A DNA stretch of 64,000 nucleotides from Pholiota molesta (GCA_014925825.1 JACGCK010000143.1:51890-115889); one strand, 5' to 3'; positions 24,525 through 36,722 are shown, counted from the first letter of the stretch. Notes: a model not told the origin generated them from the letters alone. Made by a program: numbers and translations.

Positions 24525-24758
24525 TATCACTAACTAACCTGATTTCATGTAGAAATTTAACAGACAAGGCTGAAGAAGCACACATTGGTATTGGTTTCTC
24601 AGTTGTCCGCCTATTTTCTCTAACCTTCTCTGTATGTAGCAGGCGCCGGTCCTGCAATTCCTGACAGCCCATCCAACCCTTTTTTAAGGACGGACATACA
24701 ACGCGCTGATTCTCCAGGCAACGAATCATTCCCTGAGCCAAGCCCCATTGAAAGTACT

Positions 24759-25061
24759 GTACTGAACCGACCATCTCTTCAGGTCACGCGTCACAGGGCT
24801 TGCTGAAGTGAAGAGTTTTCGGAGGTGGTCACGGTCCCAAATTTTTTTGAAGAGTTCTGGAAGTCAAATTTAGCAGGCATTTCAGCATTTTGAGGATTTA
24901 AATGCAAAATTTTGGCTTCCGACAGCATTTTTATGAAGAGATTTTTCGGAGGTCACACCAAATGAGGCTCCATCAGGCCTTCCTCAGACCCTTTGAAGAG
25001 ATGAAGAGATGGAATTTTTTGGTCACAAATAAATGGGTCGAAGACTTGGTCGGTTTAGTAC
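24759..25061. mobile_element. 303-bp MITE inside hAT copy 1
   Basis: Termini GTACTGAACCGACC and GTACTAAACCGACC (inverted) match at 19 of 22 positions. Copies 2 and 3 carry the empty site AAAGTACTGCCAG; AGTACT is duplicated around the insert (24,753-24,758 and 25,062-25,067). Because AGTACT is palindromic, a 4-bp reading (GTAC with termini TGTACT) is equally possible. Insert plus duplication is 309 bp, which with the 4,791 bp of the palindrome accounts exactly for the 5,100-bp size excess of copy 1. No coding sequence. Confidence 0.88.
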
Positions 25062-28000
25062 AGTACTGCCAGTAGCTCTATTTCTGGAGCCCACGGTACG
25101 CCGCCGATAGCCCGCGTCTCTAAAACGCCTAGCCGCAGATCAGCCAGCCAGTCGAGACCTGCGTCTACTGCCAATGCACGAGCACAACCGAAGAAGAAGA
25201 AGGGTGCTGCTGATGTATGGACATTTTTCAAGGACACTAGCGACGGTCGATTTTGCCTGTTTTGCCAGTAAGTGTGGAGCCTTTATAATATTCACCGATT
25301 GCTAATATTCAAACAGACACCAGAAATCTCTCGACGCTAATCATGAAGTATTTCCCTTTGGCACCGACACGAGCACCACAACGCTTCGAACCCACCTCTT
25401 CTCTAATCATATCGACATGTGGGTCGACAGTTGCGACAAGTTCAAAATCGCTATCACAGCGGAAACAGCCAAGGGCCCTGTTGCTGAATATCGAGCATCC
25501 AAGGATGGCGCCGCAGATCCCTCGTCCACTTCATATACAAGGCCACCCGACCTTCGCAAGTATTCATATGAGACCTTTGTCGATGCTGTAACCCAGTTTA
25601 TCATCGCCGATGATCAGGTAAATGCTTTACTATTCGCAATTTATTTTCGTTCTAATCCCTGGTACAATTTATTGTAGTCACTGAACGTCATCGAAAGTCC
25701 CCACCTTCGCAGAATCTTCATGATGCTACGCGAAGATCTCAAGGACTCTGATATTCCCCATCGGACTGCAATTCGGAACCACATCGCGACCTTGTGGGAC
25801 GAGCATCTCGATGCGCTCCAGGCTGACCTCAAAGTATGTCAAGTAAAAATTATCTGAACGATTTATGATCACTGATATATTTTTCCTACATTTTAGAATG
25901 CTCCAGGAAAGATTTCGCTTACGACTGACCTATGGTCCGACCCCAATCTTAATCCGTTTATGGCAGTCACCGCGCACTGGATTGAGTTGAAGACTATACA
26001 CACTGCAGACGGCCCTCAGTATGAGCTCAAACTACGCGCTGAGCTTATTGGATTCCATCGCGTTCCTGGTCGGCATACAGGTGAACATCTTGCCCAAGCC
26101 TTTCTCTATGTCTTGGACCGTTTAGGTATCACCGCAAAAGTAAGTGCTTGCTCTATTTTTATATGTCTATTCTTATATACAATGCAGATTGGATGGGTGA
26201 CACTCGACAACGCATCAAACAACGATACATTCATGGAGGCGCTTGAGCGGGAGTTGAATGCGCGTGGTATAGCATTTGATAGTTACGAAAATCGCATTAG
26301 GTTTGTCTTGATTATCAGCCAAGCTTCGTATCACTGCTGACTCGAAAAAAGATGCTTCCCGCACATCGTCAACCTTGCATGCAAGGCCGTTCTTTCCGCG
26401 CTTGCAAAGGTAGACTATATGGTTGATGATTCAGCTGCTTCGGGACGATCTCGGTCAAGCTCTCAACAGAAAGATCCCATTGCTACCCTTCGTTTATTGA
26501 TACGCATGGTACGTTATATATTTGAATCAAATCTACTTCTGCCAACTAATATACGTCAACTTATGATAGATACGTGTCTCGTCGTTGCGCCGCCAACATT
26601 TTTCGGACGTGTCCAAGACCTACAATCTTGATCTTCAGCTCCTCCGAGACGTAGACATTCGATGGTCCTCAACTCTATATATGATAGAGCGTGCGCTTAT
26701 TCTGGAAAAGGTCTGTGATCCATGTCGAAGTTCTCATGCAGATTTATAATTGAGTTCTGTATTTATCTAGCCCCTTGATGTTGTCTCTTTATCAGCCGAA
26801 TTTGCAGACTTAAAACAATATCATCTCTCAGATGCACAATGGGATGCTCTGGCTACTGTCCGCGAGATTCTTCTAGTACGCTTTATTCAACTTGATCTAT
26901 ACATATTCTTAATCTTAATTGTCATAGGTCCCTGATGCTTTTCAACAAAAGCTATCTGCTGAAAAGACTCCGACGCTGTGCAATGCGCTACCTTCGTTTG
27001 ACGCCATGATTACGATTTGGAAAGAGCTACAAGACAACTGGGGGTCCCCGATCTCGGAGATTATCCAAGATGGAATCGACAAGCTCGCTTCATATCAGGA
27101 TCGGGTTGATCTCGTTCCCGCCTATACTATTGCCATGGGTGAGTTTCTAAATCACTGTAAAATTGAATTATTATATTAAATCACATTAAGTGTTGAATCC
27201 ATTGATGAAACTCCAGTACATTCCCTCCAGTCAGCATGACGATGCTATCAAGCTCTTACGCCGCACGGTATTATTATCAACTTATCAATCCGAGTCTCTT
27301 ATTAAAATTAATCAATCTAAATCATAGCTTCTTCCTTACTACGAGAAGAACGCGCAGTCTCGCACCTCCAATGCAACCAATATCCCTGTTCCCGTGGTCG
27401 AGGCTGTTCCGACTAACCAATCAGCCTTTGGTGCGAACTACACGCCCCGCCGTTCCCGCGCTGTTCGGGGTCGGTCACTTCGCAATTCAACCGCGCATCG
27501 CACTGCCGACGAGATTTTGGGTTTGACAAGGGGGAATACAAGGACAGCCGCCAATTGTCTTGATGCCGAGATCAGGCAGTATCTTGCTGATTCGTCAACC
27601 AATACATGTAGTCTTGCTTATTGGCAGGTGACGTACTCAACTACTTTTCAATGACTCGTAATGTTTAAACTATTTTATAGGAACATCGACAACATTATCC
27701 GACATTTTTCGCGGCTGCTTTGGATTATCTTGCCATTCAAGGATCCTCAGTCCCATGCGAGCGTGTATTTTCATCTGCCAAAGAGACAATGACTGATCGG
27801 CGCAATCGTATAAATGAAGAATTGATGGAGATGCTACAAATGCTTAAATTCCGCCTCAAGGGTGGAAGTACATTAGATTTTGCGAAGGGAACTTCAAAGG
27901 AAGACGTCATAGCATATCTAGAATCGATCTCGGATGCTGAGCTTGCTGTTCCGGACGATATCAACGCATATATTCAGTCGCTGCTCTCCACTGTACAGTA

Positions 28001-28183
28001 GAATTATTTAAATATAGCTCTGTTTCTATTTTAGGCTACAAACCGATAGCTTGACAGCTTGAAGCCGGCTTGTCAAGAAGCCAAGCCGTACTTTTTCGCT
28101 CGGCTTGGTGTGGCCATCAATTTATTATCTAAGCCGGCAGAGCCAAGCCGAAACCGGACCAAATCAGACCGCGGCAACACTAG

Positions 28184-31100
28184 TAGTGTTGCCGCGGTCC
28201 GGCGTGGTCCGGCGCAAGCCGCGAGCTAGACCGAAAATAAGACCGTATTAGCCGAACCGTTGGTCTTGGCTTGCCGCGGCCTGATCCGGAAAATTGATTG
28301 GCTTACATACGGTCCGGACCGGTTAAGCCAACGGTTTCAACCCATATTGGGTTAATGACCGAGGCCCTCGCAAATAATGGCTCGCCTCGCTCCTACTGCG
28401 CGTCTCCGTGCTCCTGCTTCACATCGCCACACTGCCAGGCCTTTGACACATGTGGAAGAAGTAAATACACGCATCAGATGTGTGTCAGGTTGGATAGGGT
28501 GGATTTTTATTGGATGTGTTGGCGCTCAGGCGCTGTTGGAACTTGGTGGACAGCAAAGGTATGCTATCCATTAGAGTTTAAGCTACCCTGCTCCGCCAAC
28601 CGCATATCTCTGTCGATAGTACCCTAGGGCCTAGGTGTATATCTAGTAATAAACCGTTTAAAACAAGTTTCAGTATTTTTTTTTAAATACTATCATGTCA
28701 CATATAAGATTTAAGCTTTGGTAGGCATTGTCCCCACCAAATACGTCTAAGATTGCCTGCTGGTAAAGATGCTGAAGCCAATTCTCTTCGGTTATTCTGT
28801 ACATAGTATTTATGAAGCCTACCAATTTTAATTGCGTGCGGAAAAACGACTAGAACACAAGAAATGCACGACAAATCCATGCACTATGCACGCACTACGG
28901 CTTCATGCAAATTTGCAGAGGGAATCGTTTAAAACCCTCTGTTTTTATGCCGCATCTCCACAAAATGCCCCGACAAAGCGAGCGCGAGGACAACGATAAC
29001 GCCAGCGGCCAAGTAAATCGAGGCCGCGGTGGTCGCCGTGGCCGCGCCCGCGGACGAGGAGCGTCGAAGACTACCAGAGTGCACGCCAACGGTTCCGCTG
29101 AAATCAGCTTCCAAGCGAACAGTGAGTGCGCCATATTTTCAGTTTACTTATTGGTAATAACTTTTGGCGCTTCGCAGTTATACCAGAAGCCGCGCCTCCT
29201 GTTCAAGCGATAAATCATTCGAGGTTGCCTACATTGTCTGAGGAGCCCGCACCACAAGAAGCACACATTGGTATTGGTTTCTCAGTTGTCCGCCTATTTT
29301 CTCTAACCTTCTCTGTATGTAGCAGGCGCCGGTCCTGCAATTCCTGACAGCCCATCCAACCCTTTTTTAAGGACGGACATACAACGCGCTGATTCTCCAG
29401 GCAACGAATCATTCCCTGAGCCAAGCCCCATTGAAAGTACTGCCAGTAGCTCTATTTCTGGAGCCCACGGTACGCCGCCGATAGCCCGCGTCTCTAAAAC
29501 GCCTAGCCGCAGATCAGCCAGCCAGTCGAGACCTGCGTCTACTGCCAATGCACGAGCACAACCGAAGAAGAAGAAGGGTGCTGCTGATGTATGGACATTT
29601 TTCAAGGACACTAGCGACGGTCGATTTTGCCTGTTTTGCCAGTAAGTGTGGAGCCTTTATAATATTCACCGATTGCTAATATTCAAACAGACACCAGAAA
29701 TCTCTCGACGCTAATCATGAAGTATTTCCCTTTGGCACCGACACGAGCACCACAACGCTTCGAACCCACCTCTTCTCTAATCATATCGACATGTGGGTCG
29801 ACAGTTGCGACAAGTTCAAAATCGCTATCACAGCGGAAACAGCCAAGGGCCCTGTTGCTGAATATCGAGCATCCAAGGATGGCGCCGCAGATCCCTCGTC
29901 CACTTCATATACAAGGCCACCCGACCTTCGCAAGTATTCATATGAGACCTTTGTCGATGCTGTAACCCAGTTTATCATCGCCGATGATCAGGTAAATGCT
30001 TTACTATTCGCAATTTATTTTCGTTCTAATCCCTGGTACAATTTATTGTAGTCACTGAACGTCATCGAAAGTCCCCACCTTCGCAGAATCTTCATGATGC
30101 TACGCGAAGATCTCAAGGACTCTGATATTCCCCATCGGACTGCAATTCGGAACCACATCGCGACCTTGTGGGACGAGCATCTCGATGCGCTCCAGGCTGA
30201 CCTCAAAGTATGTCAAGTAAAAATTATCTGAACGATTTATGATCACTGATATATTTTTCCTACATTTTAGAATGCTCCAGGAAAGATTTCGCTTACGACT
30301 GACCTATGGTCCGACCCCAATCTTAATCCGTTTATGGCAGTCACCGCGCACTGGATTGAGTTGAAGACTATACACACTGCAGACGGCCCTCAGTATGAGC
30401 TCAAACTACGCGCTGAGCTTATTGGATTCCATCGCGTTCCTGGTCGGCATACAGGTGAACATCTTGCCCAAGCCTTTCTCTATGTCTTGGACCGTTTAGG
30501 TATCACCGCAAAAGTAAGCGCTTGCTCTATTTTTATATGTCTATTCTTATATACAATGCAGATTGGATGGGTGACACTCGACAACGCATCAAACAACGAT
30601 ACATTCATGGAGGCGCTTGAGCGGGAGTTGAATGCGCGTGGTATAGCATTTGATAGTTACGAAAATCGCATTAGGTTTGTCTTGATTATCAGCCAAGCTT
30701 CGTATCACTGCTGACTCGAAAAAAGATGCTTCCCGCACATCGTCAACCTTGCATGCAAGGCCGTTCTTTCCGCGCTTGCAAAGGTAGACTATATGGTTGA
30801 TGATTCAGCTGCTTCGGGACGATCTCGGTCAAGCTCTCAACAGAAAGATCCCATTGCTACCCTTCGTTTATTGATACGCATGGTACGTTATATATTTGAA
30901 TCAAATCTACTTCTGCCAACTAATATACGTCAACTTATGATAGATACGTGTCTCGTCGTTGCGCCGCCAACATTTTTCGGACGTGTCCAAGACCTACAAT
31001 CTTGATCTTCAGCTCCTCCGAGACGTAGACATTCGATGGTCCTCAACTCTATATATGATAGAGCGTGCGCTTATTCTGGAAAAGGTCTGTGATCCATGTC

Positions 31101-32555
31101 GAAGTTCTCATGCAGATTTATAATTGAGTTCTGTATTTATCTAGCCCCTTGATGTTGTCTCTTTATCAGCCGAATTTGCAGACTTAAAACAATATCATCT
31201 CTCAGATGCACAATGGGATGCTCTGGCTACTGTCCGCGAGATTCTTCTAGTACGCTTTATTCAACTTGATCTATACATATTCTTAATCTTAATTGTCATA
31301 GGTCCCTGATGCTTTTCAACAAAAGCTATCTGCTGAAAAGACTCCGACGCTGTGCAATGCGCTACCTTCGTTTGACGCCATGATTACGATTTGGAAAGAG
31401 CTACAAGACAACTGGGGGTCCCCGATCTCGGAGATTATCCAAGATGGAATCGACAAGCTCGCTTCATATCAGGATCGGGTTGATCTCGTTCCCGCCTATA
31501 CTATTGCCATGGGTGAGTTTCTAAATCACTGTAAAATTGAATTATTATATTAAATCACATTAAGTGTTGAATCCATTGATGAAACTCCAGTACATTCCCT
31601 CCAGTCAGCATGACGATGCTATCAAGCTCTTACGCCGCACGGTATTATTATCAACTTATCAATCCGAGTCTCTTATTAAAATTAATCAATCTAAATCATA
31701 GCTTCTTCCTTACTACGAGAAGAACGCGCAGTCTCGCACCTCCAATGCAACCAATATCCCTGTTCCCGTGGTCGAGGCTGTTCCGACTAACCAATCAGCC
31801 TTTGGTGCGAACTACACGCCCCGCCGTTCCCGCGCTGTTCGGGGTCGGTCACTTCGCAATTCAACCGCGCATCGCACTGCCGACGAGATTTTGGGTTTGA
31901 CAAGGGGAATACAAGGACAGCCGCCAATTGTCTTGATGCCGAGATCAGGCAGTATCTTGCTGATTCGTCAACCAATACATGTAGTCTTGCTTATTGGCAG
32001 GTGACGTACTCAACTACTTTTCAATGACTCGTAATGTTTAAACTATTTTATAGGAACATCGACAACATTATCCGACATTTTTCGCGGCTGCTTTGGATTA
32101 TCTTGCCATTCAAGGATCCTCAGTCCCATGCGAGCGTGTATTTTCATCTGCCAAAGAGACAATGACTGATCGGCGCAATCGTATAAATGAAGAATTGATG
32201 GAGATGCTACAAATGCTTAAATTCCGCCTCAAGGGTGGAAGTACATTAGATTTTGCGAAGGGAACTTCAAAGGAAGACGTCATAGCATATCTAGAATCGA
32301 TCTCGGATGCTGAGCTTGCTGTTCCGGACGATATCAACGCATATATTCAGTCGCTGCTCTCCACTGTACAGTAGAATTATTTAAATATAGCTCTGTTTCT
32401 ATTTTAGGCTACAAACCGATAGCTTGACAGCTTGAAGCCGGCTTGTCAAGAAGCCAAGCCGTACTTTTTCGCTCGGCTTGGTGTGGCCATCAATTTATTA
32501 TCTAAGCCGGCAGAGCCAAGCCGAAACCGGACCAAATCAGACCGCAGCAACACTA
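28184..32555 (+). mobile_element. hAT transposon copy 2 (complete ends, 1-bp deletion)
   Basis: 4,372 bp, from TAGTGTTGCCGCGG to the terminus GCAGCAACACTA, which carries a G-to-A change compared with GCGGCAACACTA in copies 1 and 3. It follows copy 1 with a single G between the two tips (28,183) and no target duplication. It is otherwise almost identical to the other copies. Confidence 0.92.
28965..32374 (+). pseudogene. hAT transposase, copy 2, frameshifted
   Basis: Exon structure as in copy 3. The run of five G in the exon encoding DEILGLTRGNTRTAANCLDA is four G here (31,904-31,907). The frame then leaves the conserved one before the exons for the YWQEHRQHYPTFF segment and the C-terminal dimerisation domain, so the predicted product lacks the hAT C-terminus. 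Since a homopolymer is involved, a consensus error must be excluded. Confidence 0.75.
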
Positions 32556-35500
32556 CTCCTACTGCGCGTCTCCGTGCTCCTGCTTCACATCGCCACACTG
32601 CCAGGCCTTTGACACATGTGGAAGAAGTAAATACACGCATCAGATGTGTGTCAGGTTGGATAGGGTGGATTTTTATTGGATGTGTTGGCGCTCAGGCGCT
32701 GTTGGAACTTGGTGGACAGCAAAGGTATGCTATCCATTAGAGTTTAAGCTACCCTGCTCCGCCAACCGCATATCTCTGTCGATAGTACCCTAGGGCCTAG
32801 GTGTATATCTAGTAATAAACCGTTTAAAACAAGTTTCAGTATTTTTTTTTAAATACTATCATGTCACATATAAGATTTAAGCTTTGGTAGGCATTGTCCC
32901 CACCAAATACGTCTAAGATTGCCTGCTGGTAAAGATGCTGAAGCCAATTCTCTTCGGTTATTCTGTACATAGTATTTATGAAGCCTACCAATTTTAATTG
33001 CGTGCGGAAAAACGACTAGAACACAAGAAATGCACGACAAATCCATGCACTATGCACGCACTACGGCTTCATGCAAATTTGCAGAGGGAATCGTTTAAAA
33101 CCCTCTGTTTTTATGCCGCATCTCCACAAAATGCCCCGACAAAGCGAGCGCGAGGACAACGATAACGCCAGCGGCCAAGTAAATCGAGGCCGCGGTGGTC
33201 GCCGTGGCCGCGCCCGCGGACGAGGAGCGTCGAAGACTACCAGAGTGCACGCCAACGGTTCCGCTGAAATCAGCTTCCAAGCGAACAGTGAGTGCGCCAT
33301 ATTTTCAGTTTACTTATTGGTAATAACTTTTGGCGCTTCGCAGTTATACCAGAAGCCGCGCCTCCTGTTCAAGCGATAAATCATTCGAGGTTGCCTACAT
33401 TGTCTGAGGAGCCCGCACCACAAGAAGCACACATTGGTATTGGTTTCTCAGTTGTCCGCCTATTTTCTCTAACCTTCTCTGTATGTAGCAGGCGCCGGTC
33501 CTGCAATTCCTGACAGCCCATCCAACCCTTTTTTAAGGACGGACATACAACGCGCTGATTCTCCAGGCAACGAATCATTCCCTGAGCCAAGCCCCATTGA
33601 AAGTACTGCCAGTAGCTCTATTTCTGGAGCCCACGGTACGCCGCCGATAGCCCGCGTCTCTAAAACGCCTAGCCGCAGATCAGCCAGCCAGTCGAGACCT
33701 GCGTCTACTGCCAATGCACGAGCACAACCGAAGAAGAAGAAGGGTGCTGCTGATGTATGGACATTTTTCAAGGACACTAGCGACGGTCGATTTTGCCTGT
33801 TTTGCCAGTAAGTGTGGAGCCTTTATAATATTCACCGATTGCTAATATTCAAACAGACACCAGAAATCTCTCGACGCTAATCATGAAGTATTTCCCTTTG
33901 GCACCGACACGAGCACCACAACGCTTCGAACCCACCTCTTCTCTAATCATATCGACATGTGGGTCGACAGTTGCGACAAGTTCAAAATCGCTATCACAGC
34001 GGAAACAGCCAAGGGCCCTGTTGCTGAATATCGAGCATCCAAGGATGGCGCCGCAGATCCCTCGTCCACTTCATATACAAGGCCACCCGACCTTCGCAAG
34101 TATTCATATGAGACCTTTGTCGATGCTGTAACCCAGTTTATCATCGCCGATGATCAGGTAAATGCTTTACTATTCGCAATTTATTTTCGTTCTAATCCCT
34201 GGTACAATTTATTGTAGTCACTGAACGTCATCGAAAGTCCCCACCTTCGCAGAATCTTCATGATGCTACGCGAAGATCTCAAGGACTCTGATATTCCCCA
34301 TCGGACTGCAATTCGGAACCACATCGCGACCTTGTGGGACGAGCATCTCGATGCGCTCCAGGCTGACCTCAAAGTATGTCAAGTAAAAATTATCTGAACG
34401 ATTTATGATCACTGATATATTTTTCCTACATTTTAGAATGCTCCAGGAAAGATTTCGCTTACGACTGACCTATGGTCCGACCCCAATCTTAATCCGTTTA
34501 TGGCAGTCACCGCGCACTGGATTGAGTTGAAGACTATACACACTGCAGACGGCCCTCAGTATGAGCTCAAACTACGCGCTGAGCTTATTGGATTCCATCG
34601 CGTTCCTGGTCGGCATACAGGTGAACATCTTGCCCAAGCCTTTCTCTATGTCTTGGACCGTTTAGGTATCACCGCAAAAGTAAGCGCTTGCTCTATTTTT
34701 ATATGTCTATTCTTATATACAATGCAGATTGGATGGGTGACACTCGACAACGCATCAAACAACGATACATTCATGGAGGCGCTTGAGCGGGAGTTGAATG
34801 CGCGTGGTATAGCATTTGATAGTTACGAAAATCGCATTAGGTTTGTCTTGATTATCAGCCAAGCTTCGTATCACTGCTGACTCGAAAAAAGATGCTTCCC
34901 GCACATCGTCAACCTTGCATGCAAGGCCGTTCTTTCCGCGCTTGCAAAGGTAGACTATATGGTTGATGATTCAGCTGCTTCGGGACGATCTCGGTCAAGC
35001 TCTCAACAGAAAGATCCCATTGCTACCCTTCGTTTATTGATACGCATGGTACGTTATATATTTGAATCAAATCTACTTCTGCCAACTAATATACGTCAAC
35101 TTATGATAGATACGTGTCTCGTCGTTGCGCCGCCAACATTTTTCGGACGTGTCCAAGACCTACAATCTTGATCTTCAGCTCCTCCGAGACGTAGACATTC
35201 GATGGTCCTCAACTCTATATATGATAGAGCGTGCGCTTATTCTGGAAAAGGTCTGTGATCCATGTCGAAGTTCTCATGCAGATTTATAATTGAGTTCTGT
35301 ATTTATCTAGCCCCTTGATGTTGTCTCTTTATCAGCCGAATTTGCAGACTTAAAACAATATCATCTCTCAGATGCACAATGGGATGCTCTGGCTACTGTC
35401 CGCGAGATTCTTCTAGTACGCTTTATTCAACTTGATCTATACATATTCTTAATCTTAATTGTCATAGGTCCCTGATGCTTTTCAACAAAAGCTATCTGCT

Positions 35501-36722
35501 GAAAAGACTCCGACGCTGTGCAATGCGCTACCTTCGTTTGACGCCATGATTACGATTTGGAAAGAGCTACAAGACAACTGGGGGTCCCCGATCTCGGAGA
35601 TTATCCAAGATGGAATCGACAAGCTCGCTTCATATCAGGATCGGGTTGATCTCGTTCCCGCCTATACTATTGCCATGGGTGAGTTTCTAAATCACTGTAA
35701 AATTGAATTATTATATTAAATCACATTAAGTGTTGAATCCATTGATGAAACTCCAGTACATTCCCTCCAGTCAGCATGACGATGCTATCAAGCTCTTACG
35801 CCGCACGGTATTATTATCAACTTATCAATCCGAGTCTCTTATTAAAATTAATCAATCTAAATCATAGCTTCTTCCTTACTACGAGAAGAACGCGCAGTCT
35901 CGCACCTCCAATGCAACCAATATCCCTGTTCCCGTGGTCGAGGCTGTTCCGACTAACCAATCAGCCTTTGGTGCGAACTACACGCCCCGCCGTTCCCGCG
36001 CTGTTCGGGGTCGGTCACTTCGCAATTCAACCGCGCATCGCACTGCCGACGAGATTTTGGGTTTGACAAGGGGGAATACAAGGACAGCCGCCAATTGTCT
36101 TGATGCCGAGATCAGGCAGTATCTTGCTGATTCGTCAACCAATACATGTAGTCTTGCTTATTGGCAGGTGACGTACTCAACTACTTTTCAATGACTCGTA
36201 ATGTTTAAACTATTTTATAGGAACATCGACAACATTATCCGACATTTTTCGCGGCTGCTTTGGATTATCTTGCCATTCAAGGATCCTCAGTCCCATGCGA
36301 GCGTGTATTTTCATCTGCCAAAGAGACAATGACTGATCGGCGCAATCGTATAAATGAAGAATTGATGGAGATGCTACAAATGCTTAAATTCCGCCTCAAG
36401 GGTGGAAGTACATTAGATTTTGCGAAGGGAACTTCAAAGGAAGACGTCATAGCATATCTAGAATCGATCTCGGATGCTGAGCTTGCTGTTCCGGACGATA
36501 TCAACGCATATATTCAGTCGCTGCTCTCCACTGTACAGTAGAATTATTTAAATATAGCTCTGTTTCTATTTTAGGCTACAAACCGATAGCTTGACAGCTT
36601 GAAGCCGGCTTGTCAAGAAGCCAAGCCGTACTTTTTCGCTCGGCTTGGTGTGGCCATCAATTTATTATCTAAGCCGGCAGAGCCAAGCCGAAACCGGACC
36701 AAATCAGACCGCGGCAACACTA
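32556..36722 (+). mobile_element. hAT transposon copy 3 (5'-truncated by 206 bp)
   Basis: 4,167 bp. The junction with copy 2 reads CAGCAACACTA then CTCCTACTGCG; the latter is element position 207 (18,916 in copy 1). The 5' inverted terminus and the left subterminal repeats are therefore missing, while 575 bp before the transposase ATG remain. The 3' end is intact and is followed by the right target duplication. Confidence 0.93.
33131..36541 (+). CDS. hAT-family transposase (BED finger, RNase-H-like core, hAT C-terminal domain)
   Basis: About 14 exons encode roughly 870 aa; introns are 45-65 bp with GT...AG ends. In order: a basic Arg/Gly N-terminus (MPRQSERED..., RGRGGRRGRARGRG), a Ser/Pro-rich linker, and a BED zinc finger (DVWTFFKD...FCLFC, then RTHLFSNH across an intron). 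Next are the helical part (LRRIFMMLREDLKDSDIP) and the catalytic core, with first Asp in TTDLWSD and second Asp in WVTLDNASNN. CFPHIVNLACKAV, the RW motif in DVDIRWSSTLYMIERA, AMVLNPLMKLQYIP and the C-terminal SSVPCERVFSSAKETMTDRR follow. It would cut and paste hAT ends in the nucleus. No lesion was seen in this copy, so it may still be expressed. The start was chosen at MPRQ; an in-frame Met lies 20 codons upstream. Confidence 0.85.

Larger units (their letters stand above)
19789..24572. mobile_element. 4,784-bp palindromic (long inverted repeat) element inside hAT copy 1
   Basis: Every position x in the left half pairs with 44,361 - x in the right half, with no net indel, from the outermost bases inward to about 21,790. 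Arms are about 2.0 kb and enclose a unique centre of about 0.78 kb (21,791-22,570). AAGAAGC flanks both sides (19,782-19,788 and 24,573-24,579), and copies 2 and 3 show the empty site, so the borders are exact. Counting one mismatched base, the duplication may be 8 bp. Termini start CA (CACTTGTGTCTG / CAGCCTTGTCTG). No transposase-like frame is present; reading frames in the arms are mirrored short ones. It is probably a non-autonomous foldback-type element mobilised in trans; the superfamily is unassigned. Confidence 0.9.
19491..28001 (+). pseudogene. hAT transposase, copy 1, disrupted
   Basis: Same gene as the readable copy at 33,131-36,541. The 4.8-kb palindromic element lies in exon 2, after the codons for PTLSEEPAPQ, and the 303-bp MITE lies in exon 3. 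Downstream exons (BED finger, DDE core, C-terminal dimerisation part) look intact, including the five-G run at 27,530-27,534 that keeps the penultimate exon in frame. The protein cannot be made full-length; a transcript starting inside could only give an N-terminally truncated product. Confidence 0.88.
18710..28182 (+). mobile_element. hAT transposon copy 1 (full termini, two nested insertions)
   Basis: It begins TAGTGTTGCCGCGGTC and ends GACCGCGGCAACACTA, a 16-bp terminal inverted repeat. Without the insertions at 19,789-24,572 and 24,759-25,061 (and their target duplications) the element would be 4,373 bp. It is nearly base-for-base identical to copies 2 and 3; one visible difference is T versus C in an intron at about 26,150. 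Subterminal regions are full of AAGCCG/CGGCTT and GGTCCGG motifs. Orientation follows the transposase. Confidence 0.93.

Noticed and set aside
19789..24572. Palindrome as a simple assembly fold-back artefact
   Set aside because: It has a unique centre, arm-specific substitutions, diverged outermost ends and a flanking target duplication with empty sites in two other copies. These are not expected from a fold-back chimera, though read support was not available to me.
28929..29134. Antisense frames over the Arg/Gly-rich first transposase exon
   Set aside because: They are the reverse reading of a GC-rich, repetitive coding exon and appear in all three copies for that reason.
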